DNA from: an uncultured Eubacteriales bacterium | GTDB lineage: Bacteria; Bacillota; Clostridia; Lachnospirales; Lachnospiraceae | Reading direction: 5' to 3' | DNA length: 64,000 bases | Assembly (NCBI GenBank): GCA_900315015.1 | Contig: OMXJ01000001.1 | Span: forward strand, 164,773 to 228,772 | Shown here: in pieces, positions 1 to 9,300 of the stretch | Numbering within the stretch: the first letter of the stretch is position 1 | Layout: the number at the start of each line of letters is the position of its first letter | Translations under genes and position numbers: made by a program | The notes under the pieces: generated by a model | Told to the model about the DNA's origin: nothing | Database searches by the model: none | The model's input: only the letters and a program-made list of their open reading frames with translations

Positions 1-488
1 GCGAAAATGGAGAAGATATGACCGATTCAGCAGAAATACTAAAGCAGATGAGATCAGGACACGCAGCACTGCTTCCACTTGGCGGACCAGGAGAAGAAAA
101 TGCAGGCTATAAGGGCTATGGAATCACAGCAGTAGTAGAAATACTCTCGGCAGCTCTAGCGGGAGGACCTTTCATGAAGGAACTGAGCGGAGTATCAAAA
201 GAAGGAAAGCCGCAAATGTACCGTTTAGGTCACTTCTTCTTTGTTATAAATCCTGAATTCTTTATGGGAGCAGAAACCTTTAAGAAAACAGCAGGAGAAA
301 TCTGTAGAGCGCTCAGGGCATCCAAGAAGGCACCAGGAGCTGAAAGAATCTATACGGCAGGTGAAAAGGAATATCTGAATTACCTGGACCGCAAGGATAA
401 GGGAGTGCCGGTAGGAGAGGCAATACAAAAGGAGCTTATTATGCTAAGGGATGAATGCAAGTTAGATTACACCTTCCCTTTCGAGTAA
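1..488 (+). CDS. Malate/L-lactate dehydrogenase family (Ldh_2), C-terminal part
   Basis: This is the C-terminal part of an NAD(P)-dependent 2-hydroxyacid dehydrogenase of the Ldh_2 family, which covers malate, ureidoglycolate and L-lactate dehydrogenases. The reading frame is open back to the window edge (residues ENGED before the first Met at 18), so the gene starts outside and that Met is internal. Visible family features are the ALLPLGG segment, the ENAGYKGYG loop followed by an alanine/glycine-rich helix (EILSAALAGGPF), and the FFFVINPEFF strand. The substrate cannot be told from this fragment. It ends 79 bp before the SulP gene and no terminator hairpin is seen between them. Confidence 0.8.
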   Translation, partial: ENGEDMTDSAEILKQMRSGHAALLPLGGPGEENAGYKGYGITAVVEILSAALAGGPFMKELSGVSKEGKPQMYRLGHFFFVINPEFFMGAETFKKTAGEICRALRASKKAPGAERIYTAGEKEYLNYLDRKDKGVPVGEAIQKELIMLRDECKLDYTFPFE

Positions 489-567
489 ATTAGAATGTAA
501 TCAGAGTATAATACTAAAAGCTAAAAACAAATCTAAAGCAAAAAAATAACCCAAAAAGGAAGTATGA

Positions 568-2358
568 ATGAGGCTATTTTCACAGATAAAAAAAGGATAT
601 TCCAGTAAGGCTGCCATTAAGGACATATTTTCAGGAATAGTAGTAGCGCTTGTATCAATACCTATATCAATGGGATACTCGCAGATTGCAGGACTGCCCT
701 CAATATATGGCTTATACGGCTCACTTCTCCCAATACTTGTGTACGGCCTTCTAACAACCTCACGCCAGTTCGTAGTAGGAGTAGATGCAATGCCGGCGGT
801 AATGGTAGGCGGGATGCTCGCTCAGCTTGGAATAATGGCGGAAACAAAAGAAGCCATGAGACTAGTGCCGGTAATATCCTTTTTAACAGCGTTATGGTTC
901 TTTGCCTTTTACGTATTAAAGGCAGGCAGAATAGTAAAATACATCTCAACGCCTGTAATGGGAGGCTTTATCTCAGGCGTAGGCCTTACCATAATAATGA
1001 TGCAGGTGCCAAAACTATTTGGAGGAACACCAGGAACAGGCGAAATAATAGTATTGCTGCAGCATATATGGAATCAAAGGGAAAACTTTCATTTATTATC
1101 CCTATGTTTAGGTGCAGGAACGGTAGTAATAATCCTGGTATGTAAAAAGCTGATTCCAAAGGTTCCCATGACAATCATAATGCTTGTAATAGGTGGTATG
1201 CTGCAAGTATTATTTAAGCTTGACAGATACGGAGTAAAGCTTATGGCGCCGGTAGAAAGAGGCCTTCCAAAACTGATAATACCGGACATAAAGGTAGCAG
1301 GGGATAATTTCTTAGAACTGATTATGCTATCACTTGGAATAGCAGGCGTAATAATGGCACAGACACTTTTAGCATCAGGAAACTATGCAAAAAAATACCA
1401 TGTTCCAATGGATAATAATGCAGAGCTACTAGCCTATGGAGCAATGAACGTAGCGGCAGGAGTTACAGGATGTTGTCCGATAAATGGAAGTGTGTCAAGA
1501 AGCGGAATAGCAGATTCACAGGGCACCAAATCACAGCTTATGTCGGTATCAGCAGCCTTGACAATGGTGCTGGTGTTATTCATAGGAACACCTCTTATAA
1601 AGTATTTGCCGGTACCTATTCTCACAGGAATAGTAATAACAGCTCTTATAGGAATATTAGAGTTCGACTTAGCTAAAAGACTGTGGAAAAGCGTAAGAAA
1701 CGAATGGTTCATATTCATGATAGCCCTTCTTGCAGTGCTGTTATTTGGCACAATAAACGGCGTTATAATAGGCGTAGTGCTCTCCTTCTGGGAAGTAGCA
1801 ATAAGAGCCGTAAATCCGCCAACAGCGCTAATGGGAAGAATACCAGGACACGGAAATTTTCATTCTTTAAAAAGAAACAGTACTGCAAAGCCAATAAAAA
1901 ATACTGTAATATATAGATTTGGAGGAAATCTGTTTTTTGCAAATATAGATCTGTTCTGCAGAGAAATCGAAGAGGCGTTAAAGGAGGATACAAAGCAGAT
2001 AGTAGTAGATGCAAGAGGAATAGGAAATATAGACATAACCGCGGCAGAGAGATTAGTTATGTTCCATAAAGAGCTAAAAAATAGAGGAATAAAATTCTAC
2101 CTCACAGAGCATGATGGTTCTCTTAATGATCAGCTGAAAAAACTAGGAGCAGAAAGCCTTATAGAAGAGGGAGCCGTAAGACACACGATAACACTTGCAC
2201 TAAAGGACGCAGGCCTGGAAAAACCATATACCCTAGAAGAAAATACAGAAATGGAGAAAGAGAAAAAGGAAACCTTCTTTAATGATTCTGTAGAAGAAAA
2301 GGCACTTGCAGCTGAAAGGGAATGGCTTCACGGGAAAGCAGATGGGAGTAAGTCATGA
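568..2358 (+). CDS. SulP (SLC26) family anion transporter with STAS domain
   Basis: A 596-residue secondary transporter of the SulP/SLC26 family, which moves sulfate, bicarbonate or other anions across the cytoplasmic membrane. The N-terminal signature is clear (SIPISMGYSQIAGLPSIYGL, about residues 31-50), followed by 10 or more hydrophobic segments to about residue 420. A C-terminal STAS domain spans about 445-555 (YRFGGNLFFANIDLF, VVDARGIGNIDITA). Length is normal for the family. The charged tail after about 570 is variable. The anion is not predictable from sequence. A TATAAT at 507-512 may be its -10 box, but the -35 is poor. The stop overlaps the next start (ATGA), which suggests translational coupling. 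Confidence 0.92.
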   Translation: MRLFSQIKKGYSSKAAIKDIFSGIVVALVSIPISMGYSQIAGLPSIYGLYGSLLPILVYGLLTTSRQFVVGVDAMPAVMVGGMLAQLGIMAETKEAMRLVPVISFLTALWFFAFYVLKAGRIVKYISTPVMGGFISGVGLTIIMMQVPKLFGGTPGTGEIIVLLQHIWNQRENFHLLSLCLGAGTVVIILVCKKLIPKVPMTIIMLVIGGMLQVLFKLDRYGVKLMAPVERGLPKLIIPDIKVAGDNFLELIMLSLGIAGVIMAQTLLASGNYAKKYHVPMDNNAELLAYGAMNVAAGVTGCCPINGSVSRSGIADSQGTKSQLMSVSAALTMVLVLFIGTPLIKYLPVPILTGIVITALIGILEFDLAKRLWKSVRNEWFIFMIALLAVLLFGTINGVIIGVVLSFWEVAIRAVNPPTALMGRIPGHGNFHSLKRNSTAKPIKNTVIYRFGGNLFFANIDLFCREIEEALKEDTKQIVVDARGIGNIDITAAERLVMFHKELKNRGIKFYLTEHDGSLNDQLKKLGAESLIEEGAVRHTITLALKDAGLEKPYTLEENTEMEKEKKETFFNDSVEEKALAAEREWLHGKADGSKS

Positions 2359-2996
2359 ATTACGGGAAAAGTGGTAAAGGATTTAAAATAATTCTTGCGA
2401 TATTAATAATCGGCATAGCAATCTGGCAGTTTAACGGGCAGGGAAAAAGGAGAGGAGTGTCAGGAATTCCGGACCCGGTACAGACACAGGCCACAGGTCA
2501 GACAAAGATATTTTCAGGGGATTATACACTGAATGTAACCTATCTTTACGAATATGATATAAAGGCACTGGTAGTAAGTACGCATAATTATTCTAGTTCG
2601 AATGTAGGAGATAAAATATCTCCTAAGGATCTAGCACTTGCATGGGGACCAGTAGCAGCCTATAATAATGTGGTAGACTTTAACTGGAGGCAGTCGGGAA
2701 GATGGTATTATTGGAACGTAAAAACCTATGAGGAAATAGATAAGGTAGGAGGAGTAGCGGGCGTTACGCAGCATTCTTCAAACAATCACATAATACCAGC
2801 TGATGATAATGTTAGAAGATCGGTAAATAAAATAAAGGTAGGAGATTATGTAAGACTAAAGGGATATCTTGTAAGCATAGAGGGCAGCAGCACTGACGGA
2901 AAGACCTTTTCGTGGAGCTCAAGTACCTCAAGAAGTGATGACGGAGATCATGCCTGCGAGGTAATCTATGTAACTAGTGTAGAATGGATGGATTAG
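2355..2996 (+). CDS. Membrane-anchored conserved hypothetical protein
   Basis: A 213-residue protein with one N-terminal membrane segment (about residues 11-25, IILAILIIGIAIW) and a presumably external domain of about 170 residues. I do not know a function. The motifs ISPKDLALAWGP, RWYYWNVKT, HSSNNHIIPA and GDYVRLKGYL resemble a conserved hypothetical family that I recall from proteobacteria as well (from memory, not searched). The His/Asn motif and the many aromatics suggest a folded domain rather than a linker. The start codon overlaps the SulP stop, so it is co-translated with the transporter and may be an accessory to it. It is followed by a strong terminator. Confidence 0.75.
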   Translation: MNYGKSGKGFKIILAILIIGIAIWQFNGQGKRRGVSGIPDPVQTQATGQTKIFSGDYTLNVTYLYEYDIKALVVSTHNYSSSNVGDKISPKDLALAWGPVAAYNNVVDFNWRQSGRWYYWNVKTYEEIDKVGGVAGVTQHSSNNHIIPADDNVRRSVNKIKVGDYVRLKGYLVSIEGSSTDGKTFSWSSSTSRSDDGDHACEVIYVTSVEWMD

Positions 2997-3030
2997 TAAT
3001 AAAATAATCTGTAATGATAAAAAGAAATAA

Positions 3031-3060
3031 AAATAAGGCGACTACGGTCGTCTTATTTTT
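3031..3060 (+). terminator. Intrinsic terminator after the SulP operon
   Basis: A 12-bp stem, 3031-3042 with 3047-3058, with one G-T pair. It is closed by a C(TACG)G tetraloop of the extra-stable UNCG type and runs into a T-rich tail. It lies 34 bp after the stop at 2996. Confidence 0.9.
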
Positions 3061-3102
3061 TACAAAAAAATGAAAAAAGTTCACAGAAAAAACACGCGGT
3101 TA

Positions 3103-3120
3103 CCATTTATACGTAAATGG
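3103..3120 (+). other. Small hairpin in the spacer before 3294
   Basis: A perfect 7-bp inverted repeat, CCATTTA at 3103-3109 and TAAATGG at 3114-3120, around a TACG loop. No T tract follows, so it is not a classical terminator. The rest of the 2997-3293 spacer is AT-rich with no gene seen. A weak promoter-like pair (TTGGAA at 3228, TATAGT at 3252) precedes the next gene. Confidence 0.4.
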
Positions 3121-3293
3121 CACATTAGCTAAGTAAAGATACAATAATATAGTTATTAATTATAATGCTAAAAATATAAATCGTATCAGAAAAAATTAAT
3201 AATTTCCAGTACGATTTTCCTTTTCTTTTGGAAGAATTTGTGTTATACTGTTATAGTATAAAAAAAGTATATATTAAGAAAGGAGGAATGAAT

Positions 3294-3779
3294 ATGAGTA
3301 AAGAAGCCGAAAAAATCACAAAAGAAAATTTTACCGTAAGTGCCACCAAAGAACAGAAAATCGTAAATATATCCATACTTGTATTTATGACTCTTGTCTG
3401 CATTATGCTAAGGGGAATTCTTTTAGCTAGGGGCAGCTATTATATAGCTAATTTTATAATGATATCACTGATGGGACTGATAGTACTAGCGTGTTTAGCA
3501 AATGTAATAGATGTATGCGGAAAAAAATTATCAGTTAAGGATAAAAAAATAACAGTTACTAAATATTTTATAAAAACAAATCATTTTGATATCGATGACA
3601 TAGAGTATGGCGAAATAATTAAGAAGGATGATGGCAAAAAAAATAACCTCAGAAAGTATAACAGTCTGAGGATATATTTTAAAAATGGAGTAGGAGTAGC
3701 CTTTTATGAAATATACACTAATTGGGATCTGCTTCTGAATTATGTAGATTGTACTGCAGGCTGCAGGTACAAGAACTGA
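3294..3779 (+). CDS. Hypothetical two-helix membrane protein
   Basis: A 161-residue membrane protein of unknown function. It has two hydrophobic segments near the N-terminus (ILVFMTLVCIMLRGILL and ANFIMISLMGLIVLACLANVI), then a beta-rich cytoplasmic-looking domain (KKLSVKDKKITVTKYF, IDDIEYGEI, NSLRIYFKNGVGVAF). That layout resembles bacterial PH-like domain membrane proteins, but this is only a shape match. I chose ATG 3294 because the AGGAGG at 3281-3286 sits 7 nt upstream; the ATG at 3288 is too close to it, and the in-frame ATG at 3228 has no ribosome binding site. It stands alone between two promoters. Confidence 0.65.
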   Translation: MSKEAEKITKENFTVSATKEQKIVNISILVFMTLVCIMLRGILLARGSYYIANFIMISLMGLIVLACLANVIDVCGKKLSVKDKKITVTKYFIKTNHFDIDDIEYGEIIKKDDGKKNNLRKYNSLRIYFKNGVGVAFYEIYTNWDLLLNYVDCTAGCRYKN

Positions 3780-3833
3780 AAAAACATTGATTATTATGAT
3801 ATATAAAGCATAAAAAAAGAAGTGATAAATTGA

Positions 3834-3862
3834 TTGAGTAAAATCAAAAAATATGGTAAAAT
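3834..3862 (+). promoter_or_regulatory. Sigma-A-type promoter of the aldo/keto reductase
   Basis: TTGAGT at 3834-3839, a 17-bp spacer, and TAAAAT at 3857-3862 preceded by TGG (extended -10). The predicted start is near 3869, at the base of the hairpin described next. Confidence 0.55.
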
Positions 3863-3866
3863 AAGA

Positions 3867-3891
3867 GCCGTGTAGGAGAATACTGCACGGC
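3867..3891 (+). other. 5' hairpin at the start of the aldo/keto reductase mRNA
   Basis: A 9-bp stem, GCCGTGTAG at 3867-3875 with CTGCACGGC at 3883-3891 (one G-T pair), with a 7-nt loop. Only a short T run follows. Placed at the predicted transcript start, it is more likely an mRNA-stabilising 5' structure than a terminator. Confidence 0.5.
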
Positions 3892-3916
3892 AATTTTAAT
3901 TTACGGAGAGAAATGT

Positions 3917-4894
3917 ATGAAGTACAGAAATTTAGGGGCATCAGGACTTAAAGTAAGCGAAGTAGCGCTTGGAAGCTGGATGACGGATTTAAGGGACGCT
4001 GATGCAAAAAGTAAGGCAGAAGAAATAGTTGATTTGGCATTTGAAAATGGAGTGAATTTCTTTGACTGTGCAGATGCATATTCAGGGGGAGAAGCAGAAA
4101 AATTCTTGGGCGGAATACTTAGGAATCATAGAAGAAGTGAATATGTAATATCAAGTAAGGTATTCTTTCCAGTAGGACCAGGACCAAATGAATGGGGGTT
4201 ATCAAGAAAGCACATTACTGAAAATATTGATAGGACTTTAAAGAATTTAGGCCTTGATTATATTGATGTATATTACTGCCATAGATTTGATAATACAACA
4301 CCTATGGAAGAAACACTTCGCACCTTATCAGACCTTGTAAGTCAGGGGAAAATTTTATATTATGGAGTAAGCGAAGAATGGAGCGCAGCAAGGTTAGAAA
4401 AGGCGCAGAGAATTATAGAAAAGTATCAGCTTTATCCTATGACCTGCATTCAGCCTCAGTACAATATGATGGACCGCTACATAGAGCATGAAATAATGGA
4501 TGTATGTAAGCAGTATGGAATTGGAATCACACCATTTTCTCCATTAGCACAGGGACTTCTAACAGGAAAGTACAAGAAGGGACAGCCGTATCCAGAAGGC
4601 TCAAGAGCAATTACTCAAGGTGATCACCAGGTAAATGCACTGCTTACAGACGAGAATTTAGATAAGGTCGAGAAGCTCTCAAAAATAGCAGAGGAACTCG
4701 GAACAAACATGCCATGTCTTGCACTTGCATGGATATTAAAACAACCTATGATAAGCTGTGTAATAGCAGGAGCAACAAAGGCATCCCAGTTAAAGAATAA
4801 TTTAGCTGCAGTAGAGGTAGAAATACCAGAGGATGCAATGAAGAGGATCGACGAAATATTAGGATTTAAGAGATTTGAGAGACATGTAGGATAA
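3917..4894 (+). CDS. Aldo/keto reductase
   Basis: A 325-residue NADPH-dependent aldo/keto reductase of the single-domain TIM-barrel superfamily, closest in feel to the potassium-channel beta-subunit/YghZ group. It starts with the usual YRNLGASGLKVSEVALGSW. The catalytic tetrad is visible: Asp53 and Tyr55 in DCADAYSGGEAE, Lys81 in SSKVFF, and His122 in YYCHRF. The DYIDVYY strand and the KILYYGVSEEWS motif also fit the family. The C-terminal cofactor site (CVIAGATKASQLKNN) is intact. Its physiological substrate is not predictable. It is a single-gene unit with its own promoter and 5' hairpin. Confidence 0.92.
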   Translation: MKYRNLGASGLKVSEVALGSWMTDLRDADAKSKAEEIVDLAFENGVNFFDCADAYSGGEAEKFLGGILRNHRRSEYVISSKVFFPVGPGPNEWGLSRKHITENIDRTLKNLGLDYIDVYYCHRFDNTTPMEETLRTLSDLVSQGKILYYGVSEEWSAARLEKAQRIIEKYQLYPMTCIQPQYNMMDRYIEHEIMDVCKQYGIGITPFSPLAQGLLTGKYKKGQPYPEGSRAITQGDHQVNALLTDENLDKVEKLSKIAEELGTNMPCLALAWILKQPMISCVIAGATKASQLKNNLAAVEVEIPEDAMKRIDEILGFKRFERHVG

Positions 4895-4931
4895 TAAAAG
4901 GCGCAGGGTAAAATAATCGTTATAGATGTGA

Positions 4932-5180
4932 GTACTTATATTTTTTGAAAGAATTAAAGGTGACATTACGAACATTGATAAATACAATTATTTATGGACA
5001 ACTAAGAAAGATGAATATGTATTAGTTAATACAAGGTATGGTTACGGAATAGTAAATAAAAAGGAGCAGTCTGTATTAAGTATCTCCGATGAAATATTAG
5101 AGGAAGAAGTGATAAAAAAAATGCTTTCTGAGGGGAATAAAATATATAACAATATTTTAGATGCATATAGTGATGTATGA
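4932..5180 (+). pseudogene. Open frame of about 82 codons without a start codon (gene remnant)
   Basis: An 82-codon frame that ends at TGA 5178-5180 and opens after a TGA at 4929-4931. It has no ATG, GTG or TTG in its first half. Its composition looks coding (VLVNTRYGYGIVNKKEQS, then an acidic helix EEEVIKKML). It is therefore probably the 3' remnant of a decayed gene. I do not recognise the family. It lies between the reductase and guaA and is not a glutaminase domain. Confidence 0.4.
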
Positions 5181-5204
5181 TATTAAATATAACTAGATGT
5201 GGTA

Positions 5205-5242
5205 ACATAAGAGCTAGGAAGAAAGCTTCCTAAGCGTTATGT
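5205..5242 (+). promoter_or_regulatory. Two-tier stem-loop in the guaA leader
   Basis: The outer stem pairs ACATAA (5205-5210) with TTATGT (5237-5242). An internal loop of GAGC against AGCG separates it from an inner stem, TAGGAAG (5215-5221) with CTTCCTA (5226-5232), closed by AAAG. It ends 28 bp before the guaA start. It does not match the purine riboswitch core that I know. Whether it regulates guaA is inference. Confidence 0.4.
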
Positions 5243-5270
5243 AAATAAAAAATGTATTGGAGGGCAAAAA

Positions 5271-6254
5271 ATGGCAGAAATCAGACGTCCAGATGATATG
5301 GCGCGCATTAACACACCAGAGCTTGCAGACGCATTCATCGAAGAACAGGTAAGGCTCATTAAGGAGCAGGTAGGTGACAAGAAGGTATTGCTTGCACTTT
5401 CAGGAGGAGTGGATTCCTCAGTGGTAGCAGCGTTGCTGATTAAGGCAATCGGGCAGCAGCTTGTATGTGTACATGTAAATCATGGACTTCTTCGTAAAGG
5501 AGAACCAGAGCAGGTAATTGAGGTGTTTAAGAATCAAATGAAGGCAAATCTCGTATATGTAGATGCGACCGACAGATTCCTTGATAAGCTTGCAGGAGTA
5601 TCAGATCCAGAAACCAAAAGAAAGATAATCGGTGGAGAATTCATTGAAGTATTTGCAGAAGAAGCAAGAAAGTTAGATGGAGTAGAATTCCTTGCTCAGG
5701 GAACAATCTGGCCAGACATACTTGAAAGTGAACAGGGAATAAAGGCACATCACAATGCCGGAGGACTTCCAGAAGATTTGAGCTTTGAACTTGTAGAGCC
5801 AGTTAGAATTCTTTTTAAAGATGAAGTTCGTGTAATAGGAACAAGGCTTGGCCTGCCAGACAATATGGTATATCGTCAGCCATTCCCGGGACCAGGACTA
5901 GGAGTAAGATGCCCGGGTGCAATCACAAGAGATAGACTAGAGGCAGTGCGTGAATCAGATGCCATACTTCGTGAAGAATTTGAAAAGAATGGTCTAGCAG
6001 GAAAGGTATGGCAGTACTTTACAGTAGTACCTGATTTTAAGTCAACTGGAATAAAGGACGGCAAGAGAGCTTTTGAGTGGCCATGTATTGTTCGTGCAAT
6101 AAATACAGTGGATGTAATGCAGGTAACAGTAGAAAATATTCCATACGAGTTAATGTGTCATATTACAGATAGAATTACCCATGAAGTACCAGGAATCAAC
6201 AGAGTACTTTATGATTTTACACCAAAGCCAACAGCAACAGTAGAATATGAGTGA
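5271..6254 (+). CDS. guaA: GMP synthase, ATP-pyrophosphatase plus dimerisation domains only
   Basis: GMP synthetase converts XMP to GMP by adenylating XMP and aminating it. Here only the synthetase half is present, in 327 residues; the usual bacterial fused enzyme is about 510 residues. The PP-loop SGGVDSS lies at about 44-50, preceded by VLLALSG. The dimerisation domain is seen from FPGPGLGVRCPGAITRDRLEA to the end, with KSTGIKDGKRAFEWPCIVRAI and a C-terminus ending in TVEYE. No class I glutamine amidotransferase domain is fused to it or found elsewhere in the window. It either uses free ammonia or pairs with a separate GuaAa-like subunit elsewhere, as in archaea. The ribosome binding site TTGGAGGGC precedes ATG 5271. 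Confidence 0.92.
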   Translation: MAEIRRPDDMARINTPELADAFIEEQVRLIKEQVGDKKVLLALSGGVDSSVVAALLIKAIGQQLVCVHVNHGLLRKGEPEQVIEVFKNQMKANLVYVDATDRFLDKLAGVSDPETKRKIIGGEFIEVFAEEARKLDGVEFLAQGTIWPDILESEQGIKAHHNAGGLPEDLSFELVEPVRILFKDEVRVIGTRLGLPDNMVYRQPFPGPGLGVRCPGAITRDRLEAVRESDAILREEFEKNGLAGKVWQYFTVVPDFKSTGIKDGKRAFEWPCIVRAINTVDVMQVTVENIPYELMCHITDRITHEVPGINRVLYDFTPKPTATVEYE

Positions 6255-6277
6255 TAACGAGCCAAACTCAGATTAAT

Positions 6278-6310
6278 ATACATCGGGACTATGTCATAGT
6301 CTCGATGTAT
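6278..6310 (+). terminator. Long inverted repeat after guaA (terminator-like, no T tract)
   Basis: A 15-bp stem, 6278-6292 with 6296-6310, has one G-T pair and a 3-nt GTC loop, 24 bp after the guaA stop. The usual T run is absent, so it may be a processing or mRNA-end structure rather than a simple terminator. Confidence 0.55.
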
Positions 6311-6387
6311 ATGATGGCGAAACGAAACGGAGTCCTAATGTGTTATTGACTTATTTGTTAGAGCAATGGAAAGGGAAGAAAGTATAA

Positions 6388-9300
6388 ATGATTAGTCATT
6401 CCAGTAAAATGAATATACGTGTTGGAATAATTGGAGGCATTCTCGTTGCGCTCATTATGATAGTGGGTACTTTGTGGATGGGACATAGCGCATCAGATGG
6501 AACAAAAAAGGCTGTTCAATCAGTAAGCCTCTTTTATTTAGATGAGCTGGCAGGCAGACGCGAAGAAATTGTAGAGAAGAATCTGAATGATAATATAGAG
6601 GTTATCAACAGGGCAATCGATTCCCTTTCTGAAGAGGATCTTAGTGATGATGAGCATCTGCAGGCATTTCAGCGCAGAATGAAGAACCTCTTTCAGTTAG
6701 ATAAGTTTGCTTTTGTTGACGAGAGTGGACTGATATATACTTCTACAGGAACTAAAACTGATATCGACAAGTATCCTTTTAATCATGAAACGCTTTCAGA
6801 AGCGGAGATATATGTTAAGGATATAAATGAAGAAAATAAGACGGTAATTATTGCGGTACCTGTTAATTCTGTTTCTTTTAAAAATCACGAGCTTAAGGTC
6901 TGTTTTATGGAGATAGAGATGGATGAAATGCTGAAGGGTGTTTCTGTAGCATCTGACGAGTCAAATACCACATATTGTAATCTGTATTCTTCTGAAGGAA
7001 TAGCTCTGAGTAACAAAGTCCTTAGTGGACAGGCAAATGTTAATAATCTTTTTAAAGCACTGGAGATAGCAAAGTTTGATAAGGATTATTCTCTGAAACA
7101 AGTGAAAAAAGATTTTGCAGATCATAAGAGAGGTGTAATCACATTTAATTATAATGGTATACAGGAAACCCTTACATATGTCCCGATTGAAGGGACAGAC
7201 TGGATGCTGACATATCTTATAAGGGAAAATGTAATCAGTGAACGTATAAAGTCCATATCGGATGCTACGATACTTAGAAGTATCATTCAGTCATGCTTGG
7301 CTACGGCGATTCTACTTATTATGTTTTATATAATAGCAAGGCAGATGCGCAGTAATGCAAATCTTGTTCTTGAAAAGGAAACTGCTGAGACAGAGAACCG
7401 TATTAAGCAGGCAGAACTGGAAAACAGACTTTCTCTTCAGGAAGAATTGCTTAATCAGAAAAAGCTTGGAGAAGAGCAGGATAGACTTATTACCGCACTG
7501 GCATCGGACTATTGGAGTGTTTATTATCTGGATCTTGAAACAGGTGAAGGGGTTTGCTACCAGCAGCATTCGGCTATAAAGAATGGCCTAAAGGCTGGTG
7601 ACAGGTTTGATTATCTGTATGAATTGGAGAAGTATGCTAGTAGCACTATAAAGGATGAATATAAGCAGGAATTTATAGATTTTGTTCAGCCGGATAGCAT
7701 ACGTGAAGGACTTAAAACTCAGAGAGTAATAGCTTATCGTTATATGGTTCATCGCCATGGAGTGGATTCATATGAGGAAATACGTTTTGCAGGAGTCAGA
7801 CATCCGGAGGACAGAGAGGATCATATAGTTCATGCTGTAGGTGCATGCTTTGTAAATGTAGACAGTGAAACAAGAAAAACTATGGAACAGAGCAGGGCTT
7901 TACAAGAAGCACTTTCCGCAGCCGAACAGGCCAATAAGGCAAAAACAACATTCCTTTCAAATATGAGTCATGAGATACGTACACCGATGAATGCAATCAT
8001 TGGTTTGAACAGTATAATACTCAATGATTCTGAAATAAGTGATAAGGTACGTGAGCATTCTGAGAAAATCGGTACCAGTGCAAATCATCTTCTTGGAATT
8101 ATTAATGACATACTTGATATGTCTCGTATAGAATCAGGCAGAATGGTGGTAAAAAAAGAAGAGTTTTCGTTTTCAAAAATGCTGGAACAGGTTAATACCA
8201 TAATCGGAGGACAGTGTAAGGATAAAGGACTTGAGTATGAGTGCCATATGAAAGGTGATGTAGATGACTACTACATTGGAGACGATGTAAAACTTCGACA
8301 GGTACTCTTAAATATTCTTGGAAATTCAGTAAAGTTTACACCGGAAGGAGGAAGAATTTCTCTTCTGGTTGAAAATATAAATCACTATGATAAAAATGTC
8401 ACTCTTCGATTTACCATGAAAGATAATGGTTGTGGGATGAGTGAGGAATATCTGCCACATTTGTTTGAACCATTTACTCAGGAAGATGCTCTGGTGGCAA
8501 ACAAGTATGGAAGTACGGGGCTTGGCATGTCTATAACCAAGAGTGTGGTGGAACTGATGAATGGTCATATTAATGTTGAAAGCAGGAAGAATGTTGGGAC
8601 GACATTCATAGTTACAGTAACTCTTCACGAGTCAGAGAAAGAAAGGGATGAATTGACTAAAGGAGAGATAGACGTACACGATATTAGTGTTCTTGTTATC
8701 GATGATGATGCAATTGCCTGTGAGCATGCAAATGTAATCATGGGTCAGGTCGGAATAAAGTGTGAAACAGTTACATCCGGTCAGGAAGCCATAGAAATGG
8801 TCAGAGTTAAGCATGGAAGAAGAGAAGACTATGACCTGATACTGGTGGATTGGAAGATGCCTGAGATGGATGGAATAGAAACTACGAAAAGGATACGTGA
8901 AATAGTCGGTTATCATACACCAATTATTATTCTAACCTCTTATAATTGGGATGAAATAGCTGAAGTGGCAAGAAAGGCAGGAATAGATACATTTGTTTCT
9001 AAACCACTCTTTGCCGGAAATGTGATTGATGAATTCAAAGAGGCATTTAGAAAAAAGAATGAATCTAAAATCGAACAGAAAAAAGAACTTGCAGGCAGAA
9101 GAGTGTTACTTGCTGAGGATGTGGAGGTAAATGCAGAAATAATGTCGATGGTTCTTGAGATGAAGGATATATCAGTTGATACAGCTGAAAATGGAAGGAT
9201 TGCTGTAGATAAGTTTATATCAAAACCGGCAGGTTATTACGACGCAATACTCATGGATATGAGAATGCCGGAAATGGATGGTCTGGAAGCTACTAAAGCT

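Noticed and set aside
18..488. Complete 156-residue gene starting at ATG 18
   Set aside because: The frame is open upstream to the window edge and the residues match the interior of the Ldh_2 family, so the gene is partial.
4932..5180. Missing GuaA glutaminase subunit just upstream of guaA
   Set aside because: The translated remnant has none of the class I amidotransferase motifs and no start codon.
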